Origin: JAXMAR01 sp046350295
Lineage (GTDB): Bacteria; Planctomycetota; Planctomycetia; Gemmatales; Gemmataceae
NCBI GenBank assembly: GCA_046350295.1
Contig: JAXMAR010000004.1
Location: forward strand, 186,001-250,000
Reading direction: 5' to 3'
Length of the DNA stretch: 64,000 nucleotides
Positions 25,139-32,834 of this stretch are shown here, in pieces. A model generated the notes under the pieces. The model searched no databases and had not been told where the DNA came from. It saw only the letters and a list, made by a program, of their open reading frames with translations. A program made the position numbers and the translations under genes. Position 1 is the stretch's first letter, and each line of letters begins with the position of its first letter.

Positions 25139-26473
25139 TCACAGGATAAACCGGCTCAGATCCTCCTTCTCGACGATCGCCTCGAGCCGGTCGCGGACGT
25201 ACTTGCCGTCGATCTTTACCTTCTTGTGCGGGATATCGGGGGCCTGGAAGCTGATCTCCTCGACGACGCGCTCGAGGATGGTGTGCAGGCGGCGGGCGCC
25301 GATGTTCTGGGTGATGCCGTTGACCTCGAAGGCGATGTCGGCAAGGGCCTCGATGCCGTCCTTGGTGAAGTCGAGCTTGATCCCTTCCGTGCCGAGCAGC
25401 TCGGCGTATTGCTTGGTCAGGGCGTGCTTGGGCTCGGTGAGGATGCGCAGGAAGTCTTCCTTCTTCAAATCGGTCAGCTCGACGCGGATCGGGAAGCGGC
25501 CTTGCAGCTCGGGCATCAGGTCGGAGGGCTTGGAGAGGTGGAAGGCGCCCGCCGCGATGAAGAGGATGTGGTCGGAGCGGACCGGGCCGTGGCGGGTGTT
25601 GACGGTGGTGCCTTCGACGACCGGCAACAGGTCGCGCTGCACGCCCTGACGCGAGACGTCAGGGCCGTGGCTCGATTGCGGGCCGCAGATCTTGTCCAAC
25701 TCGTCGACGAAGATGATGCCCTGGTTCTCCACCAGCTCGACCGCCTTCTCGGTGACGGTCTGGCGGTCGATCAGCGCCTCCGTCTCCTGTTCGAGGAGGA
25801 TCTTGCGGGCGTCCTTGATGGGGATCTGCCGGTTCTGGCTTTGCCGCGGCATGATCTTCTCGAACATGTTCTGGAAATCGACGTCCATGTTTTCCATGCC
25901 GAGGTTGGAAAAGATCTGCACCGGCACCATCTTCTGGTCGAGCTGCAGCTCGACCATGCGGTCCTCCAGTTCCCCGGCCTCGAGCTTGGCCTTCATCTTC
26001 TCGCGCGTCCGCTGATGGCGCTCGTTCTCCTCGGCGTTCTCCGGGTCCCAGCTGCCCGAGCCGGGGATGAGCAAATCGACAAGCCGCTCGGTAACGCGCT
26101 CCTTGGCCTGCGTCTCGACGAGCTTGCGCTGCTCCCCCTTGACCATGCCGACGGCGGCGTCGGTGATGTCGCGGATCATGCTCTCGACGTCCCGGCCGTG
26201 GTAGCCGACCTCGGTATACTTGGTGGCTTCAACCTTGAGGAACGGCGCCCCGACGAGCTGGGCGAGGCGGCGGGCGATCTCGGTTTTGCCGACGCCGGTC
26301 GGCCCGATCATGATGATGTTCTTGGGGGTGACATCCTTGCGGAGGTCGGGCGGCAGCTGCTGCCGGCGCCAGCGATTGCGGATGGCGACGGCGACGGCGC
26401 GCTTGGCGGCGTCCTGGCCGACGATGTACTTGTCGAGTTCGGCGACGATTTGACGGGGGGTGAGATCAGGCAC
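25139..26473 (-). CDS. hslU: ATP-dependent protease ATPase subunit HslU
   Basis: The 444-residue AAA+ unfoldase has the Walker A GPTGVGKTE at 57-65, VEATKYTEVGYHGRDVESMI (substrate-pore loop region), the Walker B IIFVDELDKI and the sensor/C-terminal helix GARRLHTILERVVEEISF. It unfolds proteins for the HslV peptidase in the cytosol. The start codon is GTG (26473). The insertion domain is intact, and no frameshift is visible, unlike the adjacent hslV. The hslV relic precedes it by 62 bases, separated by a palindromic repeat. Confidence 0.96.
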   Translation of the reverse strand: MPDLTPRQIVAELDKYIVGQDAAKRAVAVAIRNRWRRQQLPPDLRKDVTPKNIIMIGPTGVGKTEIARRLAQLVGAPFLKVEATKYTEVGYHGRDVESMIRDITDAAVGMVKGEQRKLVETQAKERVTERLVDLLIPGSGSWDPENAEENERHQRTREKMKAKLEAGELEDRMVELQLDQKMVPVQIFSNLGMENMDVDFQNMFEKIMPRQSQNRQIPIKDARKILLEQETEALIDRQTVTEKAVELVENQGIIFVDELDKICGPQSSHGPDVSRQGVQRDLLPVVEGTTVNTRHGPVRSDHILFIAAGAFHLSKPSDLMPELQGRFPIRVELTDLKKEDFLRILTEPKHALTKQYAELLGTEGIKLDFTKDGIEALADIAFEVNGITQNIGARRLHTILERVVEEISFQAPDIPHKKVKIDGKYVRDRLEAIVEKEDLSRFIL

Positions 26474-26506
26474 GAATCAGGCTCCGTTCTTCTCCTGGGC
26501 GGCGTC

Positions 26507-26538
26507 CGCCGGTTCTGCGAACCCCGGCTAAACGATTA
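26507..26538. repeat. Dispersed palindromic repeat, copy 2 (between hslV and hslU)
   Basis: CCGGTTCTGCGAACCCCGG is followed by CTAAACGATTA. The last three bases are the complement of the hslV stop codon, so the element supplies the end of that gene. Copy 3 at 39724-39755 is nearly identical. Confidence 0.65.
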
Positions 26539-27058
26539 TTCTATCGCTTCGACTTCGATGTTCCCGTTCGTGTAGATGCAGATGTCCCCCGCGATTTCCA
26601 GCGACGCCCGCACGACATCCGCGGCTGACAGGGACGCATGCTTCACCAGCGCGCGCGGCCGCGAGGGCGTAGGCGCCGCCGGAGCCGATGGCGGCGATGC
26701 CGTCGGTCGGCTGGATCACGTCGCCGGTACCGCTCACCATCAACAGGTTGTCGCGGTCCATGGCGATGATCATGGCTTCGAGGCGGCGCAGGTTGCGGTC
26801 CATGCGCCCAGTCCTTGGCCAGCTCGGTCGCGGCGCGGGGACGCTCCCTGGAAATCTTTCAGCTTCGCCTCGAAGCGCTCCAGGAGCGCGAAGGCGTCGG
26901 CCGAGGCGCCGGCGAAGCCGGTGATGACCTTGCCGCCGTGCAACCGGCGGATCTTGTGCATCGGCCTTCATGACGACGGCGCCGAGCGTCACCTGCCCGT
27001 CGCCGCCGATCGCCGCTTTGCCGTGATGCCGCACGGCCAGGATCGTTGTCGAACGCAT
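26536..27058 (-). pseudogene. hslV: ATP-dependent protease peptidase subunit HslV with several frameshifts
   Basis: From ATG 27058 the frame gives MRSTTILAVRHHGKAAIGGD then GQVTLGAVVMKAD, the correct start with the catalytic Thr-Thr. Shortly after, the frame slips. KIRRLHGGKVITGFAGASAD is in a second frame, a piece reading ELAKDW in a third, then RMDRNLRRLEAMIIAMDRDN and MVSGTGDVIQPTDGIAAIGS return in the first, and the ending LVKHASLSAADVV plus AGDICIYTNGNIEVEAIE in another. Slips lie near 26960, 26850, 26835, 26808 and 26652. The total length is about right for a 175-residue HslV. The five indels in 520 bases contrast with the clean hslU next door. Confidence 0.85.
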
Positions 27059-27077
27059 GCGTTCCAGGTCGTCTCCC

Positions 27078-27233
27078 GTAGGTCCCGCGAGCCGAGCGGG
27101 ACCTGGCGTGAATGACACGCGAGAACGTCATCTTTTCGTCCAGGTCCCGCTCGGCTCGCGGGACCTACCAAGCAAGTCCCGCTCGGCTCGCGGGACCTAC
27201 CAAGCAAGTCCCGCTCGGCTCGCGGGACCTACC
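27078..27233. repeat. Palindromic GTCCCGC-type repeats: one inverted copy plus a 32-base tandem array
   Basis: The unit GTCCCGCTCGGCTCGCGGGA followed by CCTACCAAGCAA (32 bases) occurs at 27144-27175, 27176-27207 and partially at 27208-27233. An inverted copy of its palindromic part is at 27078-27104. Each unit can fold by pairing GTCCCGC with GCGGGAC. The array sits just upstream of hslV and of the TPM gene. Confidence 0.8.
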
Positions 27234-27339
27234 GGAATAGGACACGTCGCCCGCCCGGCCTCTTGCCTCTTCCCTTCGCGTGGCGGAACATCAATAATAA
27301 TAACGATCCATGGACTGCATCCAAGTTCCCTCTTCCTGA

Positions 27340-29694
27340 ATGGAGACGGGTATGTCTGCCCTATCCTGGCGTCGGCCTCTCTTCGGCGTCCCTCTCGGCA
27401 TCGCCTTGTGCCTCCTGGCGCCGACGGTCCGCGCCGGCGACGACATCGAAGTGATCGTGCCGCCCGCCCGCGCCGTGCGCGATCACGTCGACATTTTCAG
27501 CGCGGAGGCGAAAACCAAGGCGAACGCCACCGTCGCCAAGATCCGCACCCTCTTCAAAACCGACCTGATCGTCGAAACCTTGAAGGCGCCGAAGTTCGAC
27601 GTGGATGCCACGGACCCCGCTGCCGTCCACAAGGCCTACATGACCTGGCTGCAGAAGCATGCCAAGGACCTGATGGGGACGAAGGGCATCCTCGTCGCGA
27701 TGTTCCCGGGCGAGAACAAGGTCTTCTGCCTGGTCGGCCCCGCGACGCAGAAGGAAAAGATCATGAGCGCCGCCAGCGCTGCCGGGCTCGACAAGAAGGT
27801 GCAGCCGAAGCTGGCGGACAAGAAATACGACGACGCGCTGGCGGAGACGATGAAGTATGTCATCGCGGCGCTGCCGCCGGCGCCCGCGGAATGGGTGAAG
27901 ACCGACAGTGAGACCTGGTTCGGCATGCGCGACGAGGAGGAAGAAGGCGAGGCCGAGATCGTCGCCCCGCCGCCCCTGGCCGTGCGCGACAAGGCGGGCG
28001 TCTTCGGCGCCGAGGCCCGCGCCCGGGCGAACAAGCTCATCGGCGAGATCAAGGACAAGTACGGCACGACGATGATCGTGGAGGCCACCAAGGCGCCGGA
28101 GTTGCCCGGGACGGTGGATGCCACCGACAAAACGGCGGTCAACGCGTTTTACGAGAAGACGCTGAAGGACCATGCGAAGAAGCTGCTGGGGACCGCTGGA
28201 ATCTATGTCGCGATCTTGCCGGACAAGCACGAAGTCTTCTGCTTCGTCGGCCCGGAGACGCAGAAGCGGAAAATCTTCAGCGTGGCGAAGGCTCTTGAGT
28301 TGCCCAAGCAGGTGCAGCCGAAGGTGGCGAAGGGGGAGTTCGACCAGGCGCTGGAGGGAACGGTCGGCTTCGTCCGCGCGGCATTGCCGCCGCTCAAGGG
28401 GGGCGTGAAGACGGATAGCGATACGTGGTTCCATCGCTTCCGGGGGAGCGAGGAGAGTCGGGAAACGCCTCACGGCTTCCCTGGGGCGCTCTTGCCGGTG
28501 GTGCTGTGGGCGACTCCCGAGGTCGAGGCGGCGTTGGCGGTTGCGGCCGACGAGGCGGGAGAAGTGCTGGACGACGCGAAGCGCCCGATTCGGGACGATG
28601 CGAAGATTTTCAGCCCGGCGGCCGTGAGCAAGGCGTCCGCCGAGATCGGCAAGATAGAGTCGCGCCATCACACCCCCATGATCATCGAGACGCGGGAAGC
28701 GCCAAAGCTACCGCCGGACGTCGATCACGCGGACGGAAAGGCGGTACACGAGTACTATCGGAAGACGCTGCTCGAGCACGCCAAGAAGACGATGGGCAAG
28801 GCGGGCGTCTTCGTCGCTATTCTCCCGGACAAGGGTCAGGCGTACTGTTTCGTCGGGCCGGACACGATCAACAAGGAGCATCTGACCCCAAAAAAGGCGA
28901 CGGAGATCGCGCTCAAGATGCAGGAGAAAGTGAAAAAGAAGGATTACGACGGCGCCCTCGACCTGGCCGTCGCCTCCGTGCGCTCGCTCTTGCCCCCGCC
29001 TAAGACGGAAGTGACCAAGACCGACAGCGACACCTGGTTCGGTCGAGACAAAAAAACGACGACCGGCGGCGGCGCGGGGGGACGCCCGGTTGAAGGGCAC
29101 GAGCCCGCCAAGCCGACCCCCTGGCTCACCTATATCCTCATCGGCCTGGGCGTCATCATCGTTCTCTGGCTGATCATGGCCGTCGTCCGCGGTCTCTCCG
29201 GCATGGGAGGCGGGGGCGGCGCTCCGGGCTATGGCAGCGGTGGTCCCGGTTACGCCGGGGGCTACGGCGGCGGTGGGGGTGGCGGCTTCATGCGTGGCTT
29301 CCTCGGCGGCCTTGTCGGCGCGGCGGCCGGCATGTGGCTCTACAATAACGTCTTCGGCGGCGGCGCCTCGTCCGCTTTCGGCGGCACGCACTCACCAACA
29401 GGCGGCATGAGCGACACCGGCGCGGCCGCCGCCGAGCCCGAAGAACGCGCCACCGATTGGGGCGGCGGCGGCGGCGATGACAGCGCGGGCGCCGACGAAG
29501 GCGGCGGTGGAGGTGGCGGCGGGGGCGGCGACGACGCCGGTGGTGGCGACTGGGGCGGAGGTGGCGGCGGCGATACCGGCGGCGGTGGCGATTGGGGCGG
29601 CGGCGGGGGCGGCGATTGGGGTGGTGGCGGCGGCGGTGACTGGGGCGGCGGTGGCGGTGGGGACTGGGGTGGCGGCGGCGGTGGCGATTGGTAA
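27340..29694 (+). CDS. Membrane protein with three TPM domains and a Gly/Asp/Trp tail
   Basis: The 784-residue protein starts with a signal peptide (RRPLFGVPLGIALCLLAPTV), followed by three homologous TPM-type domains at about 35-190, 205-350 and 405-570. Each contains a VRD(H/K)xxIF or IRDDAKIF start, a KGI(L/Y)VA or GVFVAILPDK strand and a KTDS(E/D)TWF close. One transmembrane helix follows (WLTYILIGLGVIIVLWLIM, about 595-615), and the tail to the end is Gly-rich, with eight or more DWGGGGGG-like units. TPM domains are found in bacterial membrane-anchored proteins and in a plant thylakoid repair protein with phosphatase activity; enzymatic function is not evident here. The three copies are unusual; one is standard. 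Confidence 0.85.
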   Translation: METGMSALSWRRPLFGVPLGIALCLLAPTVRAGDDIEVIVPPARAVRDHVDIFSAEAKTKANATVAKIRTLFKTDLIVETLKAPKFDVDATDPAAVHKAYMTWLQKHAKDLMGTKGILVAMFPGENKVFCLVGPATQKEKIMSAASAAGLDKKVQPKLADKKYDDALAETMKYVIAALPPAPAEWVKTDSETWFGMRDEEEEGEAEIVAPPPLAVRDKAGVFGAEARARANKLIGEIKDKYGTTMIVEATKAPELPGTVDATDKTAVNAFYEKTLKDHAKKLLGTAGIYVAILPDKHEVFCFVGPETQKRKIFSVAKALELPKQVQPKVAKGEFDQALEGTVGFVRAALPPLKGGVKTDSDTWFHRFRGSEESRETPHGFPGALLPVVLWATPEVEAALAVAADEAGEVLDDAKRPIRDDAKIFSPAAVSKASAEIGKIESRHHTPMIIETREAPKLPPDVDHADGKAVHEYYRKTLLEHAKKTMGKAGVFVAILPDKGQAYCFVGPDTINKEHLTPKKATEIALKMQEKVKKKDYDGALDLAVASVRSLLPPPKTEVTKTDSDTWFGRDKKTTTGGGAGGRPVEGHEPAKPTPWLTYILIGLGVIIVLWLIMAVVRGLSGMGGGGGAPGYGSGGPGYAGGYGGGGGGGFMRGFLGGLVGAAAGMWLYNNVFGGGASSAFGGTHSPTGGMSDTGAAAAEPEERATDWGGGGGDDSAGADEGGGGGGGGGGDDAGGGDWGGGGGGDTGGGGDWGGGGGGDWGGGGGGDWGGGGGGDWGGGGGGDW

Positions 29695-29812
29695 CCGTCC
29701 CGACCGTACCCCGGTTCAACAACCGATGACTCCAATGACGCCGCGCGAACGCTAGAAAAAACAAGACGCCCGCGCGGCGCCATTCCCTTGATCTCCGACC
29801 TTCGACCCGACA

Positions 29813-30715
29813 ATGCTCCGCATCGGCACTCGTGGCAGTCCTCTGGCGCTCTGGCAGGCCAATCACGTCGCCGATCTGCTGCGCCGCGCCGTTCCGGATG
29901 AGGCAATCGAGCTGGTGATCATCCAGACCGTCGGAGATCAGGTCCGCGATGTTCCGCTCGCTCAGATCGGCGGCGACGGCGTCTTCACCAAGGCCATCCA
30001 GGATGCCGTCGTCGAGGGCCGGGTAAACGTCGCCGTCCATAGCCTCAAGGACCTGCCGACCATCCCGGTACCCGGCCTCGTGCTCGCCGCCGTCCCGCCG
30101 CGCGGTCCCGTGCGCGATGTCTTTGTCTCGGCCAAATACCTCGGTTTTGACGAACTGCCAAAAGGCGCCACTGTGGCGACCAGCAGCTTGCGCCGCCGCG
30201 CCCAGACGCTCAATCGCCGCCCTGACCTGAAACTCATCGACATCCGCGGCAACGTCGAGACCCGGCTCAGGAAGCTGGAGGCCGGCGAGGCCGACGCGAC
30301 ACTCCTCGCGGAGGCGGGTCTCGTGCGCCTCGGCCTGGGCAGTCGCGTCACGCAGGCGCTCGATTGGATGCTGCCCGCCGTCGGGCAGGGCGCCCTCGGC
30401 CTCGAATGCCGATCGGACGATGCCCGCACGCGCGGCTTCCTCGCCCGTCTCGATGACGAAGCGACGCATGCGGCCGCGCTCGCCGAGCGCAGTCTGCTGC
30501 GTCAACTTGGGGGCGGCTGTCAGGTCCCGCTCGGCGTGCGCTCGATCCGCGCGGGAGCGGTCTTGCGTCTGACCGGCCTGGTCCTGTCCGGAGATGGGCG
30601 GAACCGCATCGAAGAGCAAGGCGAAGGTGACGCTAGGGACCCGGAGGGAGTCGGCCAGGCGTTGGCGGAGAAGATGTTGGCGCGCGGCGCGGGCGCCTTC
30701 TTGCCGAGGCAATGA
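29813..30715 (+). CDS. hemC: Hydroxymethylbilane synthase (porphobilinogen deaminase)
   Basis: The 300-residue enzyme shows MLRIGTRGSPLALWQANHVA, IQTVGDQVRDVPLAQIGGDG, AVHSLKDLPT, ATSSLRRRAQ, the GQGALGLE motif and the cofactor-attachment Cys in LGGGCQVPLG. It polymerises four porphobilinogens to hydroxymethylbilane in tetrapyrrole synthesis, in the cytosol. Length and all active-site segments are normal. The following esterase gene begins 15 bases later and may be cotranscribed, but it is not part of the pathway. Confidence 0.96.
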   Translation: MLRIGTRGSPLALWQANHVADLLRRAVPDEAIELVIIQTVGDQVRDVPLAQIGGDGVFTKAIQDAVVEGRVNVAVHSLKDLPTIPVPGLVLAAVPPRGPVRDVFVSAKYLGFDELPKGATVATSSLRRRAQTLNRRPDLKLIDIRGNVETRLRKLEAGEADATLLAEAGLVRLGLGSRVTQALDWMLPAVGQGALGLECRSDDARTRGFLARLDDEATHAAALAERSLLRQLGGGCQVPLGVRSIRAGAVLRLTGLVLSGDGRNRIEEQGEGDARDPEGVGQALAEKMLARGAGAFLPRQ

Positions 30716-30730
30716 ACGGAGGGCGGCGGG

Positions 30731-31552
30731 ATGGTTCTTGCCCTAGCCCTGAGCGCCGCGATCCTCGGCGACGCTCCGCCGGCCGTCGAAGTTTCCCCGG
30801 CGCGCAAGGACGAGCACGGCATTCTCGTTCACGAGGTCCGCTCTCCGTATCAGTCGGGGACGACGCAGATCCGGGTGCTGCTGCCGGACCGGCTGGAGAA
30901 GGGGAAGAAGTACCGCGTCGTCTATCTTCTGCCGGTCGAGGCGGGACGGGAGAGCCGCTACGGGGATGGGCTCCTGGAGGCGAAGAAACGCGACCTGCAC
31001 AATCGCTTTCAAGTCATTTTCGTCGCGCCCACCTTTTCCCATCTTCCGTGGTATGCGGATCACCCGACCGACAAGTCCATCCGGCAGGAGACCTACTTCC
31101 TGGAGGTCGTGCTTGCCTTCATCGAGAGGACCTATCCGGTGGAGGCGACGCCCGTCGGACGGCTGCTGCTCGGTTTCAGCAAGTCCGGCTGGGGCGCGTT
31201 CAGTCTGCTGCTACGCCACCCGGACCGCTTCGGCAAGGCCGCCGCCTGGGACGCGCCGCTGATGATGACGAGGCCCGATCGCTTCGGCTCCGGCCCGATC
31301 TTCGGCACGCAGGAGAACTTCGAGAAGTACCAAATCCCCGCGCTGCTGGAGCGGCAGGTGAAGACGCTCGGCAAGGGCAAGCGGCTCATCCTCACGGGCT
31401 ACGGCAGCTTCCGCGCCCACCATCGACAAACGCAGGAGTTGATGATGAAGTTGGGCATACCCCATGAATACCGGGACGGGCCGCCGCGCAAACACGACTG
31501 GCACAGCGGTTGGGTAGAAGAGGCGCTGGCGTTGCTGCTCGAAGCGCGGTAA
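30731..31552 (+). CDS. Secreted esterase-like alpha/beta hydrolase
   Basis: The 273-residue protein has a short hydrophobic start (MVLALALSAAILGDAPPAVE) and the putative-esterase (family D-like) architecture. The segments are KYRVVYLLPVEAGRESRYGD, IFVAPTFSHLPWYADH, the nucleophile elbow GFSKSGWGAFSLLLRHPDRF, and a late HDWHSGWVEEAL histidine. Ser of GFSKSG is the likely nucleophile. Substrates of such enzymes range from S-formylglutathione to carbohydrate esters and trehalose mycolates; none can be inferred here. Confidence 0.8.
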   Translation: MVLALALSAAILGDAPPAVEVSPARKDEHGILVHEVRSPYQSGTTQIRVLLPDRLEKGKKYRVVYLLPVEAGRESRYGDGLLEAKKRDLHNRFQVIFVAPTFSHLPWYADHPTDKSIRQETYFLEVVLAFIERTYPVEATPVGRLLLGFSKSGWGAFSLLLRHPDRFGKAAAWDAPLMMTRPDRFGSGPIFGTQENFEKYQIPALLERQVKTLGKGKRLILTGYGSFRAHHRQTQELMMKLGIPHEYRDGPPRKHDWHSGWVEEALALLLEAR

Positions 31553-31599
31553 GGTGCCTGGGTAATCTGATCCACCCGTTTACGTCATGGGAAGGAAAC

Positions 31600-32256
31600 A
31601 TGGCGCCCGAAACCTCGCCCAATGAGCGGCACTGGCACATCCTCAGCCGCTGGCAGGAATTCGAGGGGGAGGGCCGCGCCAACCTCCTGCGCATGATCGG
31701 CCTGAGCGCCTTTTACGGCGTCGAGCTCATCAACTACCACGGCCTGCACATCGGCCCCATCGACATGCCGGCCGTCGTCGATCGGCCGTTTCATCTGTCG
31801 GTGACCTTCGTCACGCTTGCCTGGGCGATGCTTTCCCTCGGCGTTCTCTACTGCCGCCGTAACGGCATCTTCCCCTTCTACCTCAAGTTCATCTCGACCA
31901 GCTGCGACCTGCTGCTCCTGACGACGACCCTAACCTTGGCGGACGGCCCGCGCAGCCCTCTTGTCGTCGTCTATTTTCTGATTGTCGCGCTGGCCGCTTT
32001 GCGGTTCAGTCTGCGCCTGATCTGGTTCGCGACGGCGGGGGCGGCCGCCGGCTACCTGTTCCTGCTCGGCTTCGCGCGCTGGGGTTCCGCGCCGGGTTGG
32101 CCCAAGCCGGACATGAGCTTGCCGCGTTACCATCAGGTGATTTTCCTCCTGGCCCTAATCCTCACCGGCGTGATCCTGGGCCAGGTGATCCGCCGCGTCG
32201 GCTGGATCAAGCGGTTTCTCCTGAGCGACCGGCAATCCGGGGGAGGCGGCTCATGA
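31600..32256 (+). CDS. Multi-pass membrane protein, first gene of the radical SAM cassette
   Basis: The 218-residue protein has about six hydrophobic segments (for example LSVTFVTLAWAMLSLGVLYC, LVVVYFLIVALAALRF, LIWFATAGAAAGYLFLLGFA and VIFLLALILTGVILGQVI) and a short soluble N-terminus with HWHILSRWQEFEGEG. It resembles the membrane-anchor modules that precede signalling domains, but no catalytic domain follows. ATG 31600 follows GAAGGAAAC. Its stop overlaps the start of the next gene as ATGA, the first of two such overlaps in this cassette, so it is translationally coupled to the genes below. Function unknown. Confidence 0.8.
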   Translation: MAPETSPNERHWHILSRWQEFEGEGRANLLRMIGLSAFYGVELINYHGLHIGPIDMPAVVDRPFHLSVTFVTLAWAMLSLGVLYCRRNGIFPFYLKFISTSCDLLLLTTTLTLADGPRSPLVVVYFLIVALAALRFSLRLIWFATAGAAAGYLFLLGFARWGSAPGWPKPDMSLPRYHQVIFLLALILTGVILGQVIRRVGWIKRFLLSDRQSGGGGS

Positions 32257-32834
32257 GTTCCGAGCAATTCTCGGCTGAAGGGCCGCGGCGCCGCGCCTGG
32301 TGCCCGTATTGCGGCGCCGAACATGTCTCCGCCCGGCCGCAAAAGTGCTGGCTCTGTCAGGCGGACTTCGGTCAGACGCCGGAGGCGGCCGGTCAGGACG
32401 AGCGCATCGACGCGTTGACCGAACGGATCGCCTTGCCCCGGCCGCGTGAAGAGGCGGAGCCATTGGCCGCATTCGGGATTCTGGCCCTCCTCATCTGTCT
32501 CGGCCTCGCTTTGGTCGCGCCCGGAGTGTTGATTATCGTCAGCTTCCTTGCCATCCCGGCGATCATCCGCACCGCCGTCGTGTCCGAGAAGAAGGTCGGG
32601 CCGCTCTGGACTTTCCTCGGCTCGCTCGGCACGGTGGTAGTCGTGGGGACCGCCGCTTTCGCCGCGTTCTTTGCGACCTGCTTCGTCGTCTGCCTGGGAG
32701 GCCTGGCGCTGGAAGACCTGAGCCGCGGCCGCTCGTACGAATGGATCTTCGTGGCCAGCGTCGGGGCGGGCCTGGTTCCCGGGATCCTGGTCATGGTGTT
32801 TCTGTTCCGCCGCCTCTGGGGGAAAAAGGCATGA
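32253..32834 (+). CDS. Zinc-ribbon membrane protein, second gene of the cassette
   Basis: The 193-residue protein has an N-terminal zinc ribbon (WCPYCG at about 16-21 and KCWLCQ at about 31-36), a charged linker, then three to four transmembrane helices (FGILALLICLGLALVAPGVL, TVVVVGTAAFAAFFATCFVV, IFVASVGAGLVPGILVMVFL). The ATG overlaps the stop of the upstream gene and its own stop overlaps the ATG of the radical SAM gene. I do not recognise a specific family. The position suggests a membrane partner for the radical SAM enzyme. Confidence 0.78.
   Translation: MSSEQFSAEGPRRRAWCPYCGAEHVSARPQKCWLCQADFGQTPEAAGQDERIDALTERIALPRPREEAEPLAAFGILALLICLGLALVAPGVLIIVSFLAIPAIIRTAVVSEKKVGPLWTFLGSLGTVVVVGTAAFAAFFATCFVVCLGGLALEDLSRGRSYEWIFVASVGAGLVPGILVMVFLFRRLWGKKA

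Noticed and set aside
23387..26575. An open frame of over 1000 codons on the plus strand
   Set aside because: It runs through the antisense of two well-supported genes (the beta-helix protein and hslU) and has no recognisable domain.
27078..27233. Possible CRISPR or attachment-site array
   Set aside because: Units are adjacent palindromes without variable spacers, and no cas or integrase gene is present.
29288..30712. A minus-strand frame of about 470 codons over the TPM gene tail and hemC
   Set aside because: It is the antisense of repetitive Gly-rich codons and of hemC, with His/Arg runs produced by the repeat.
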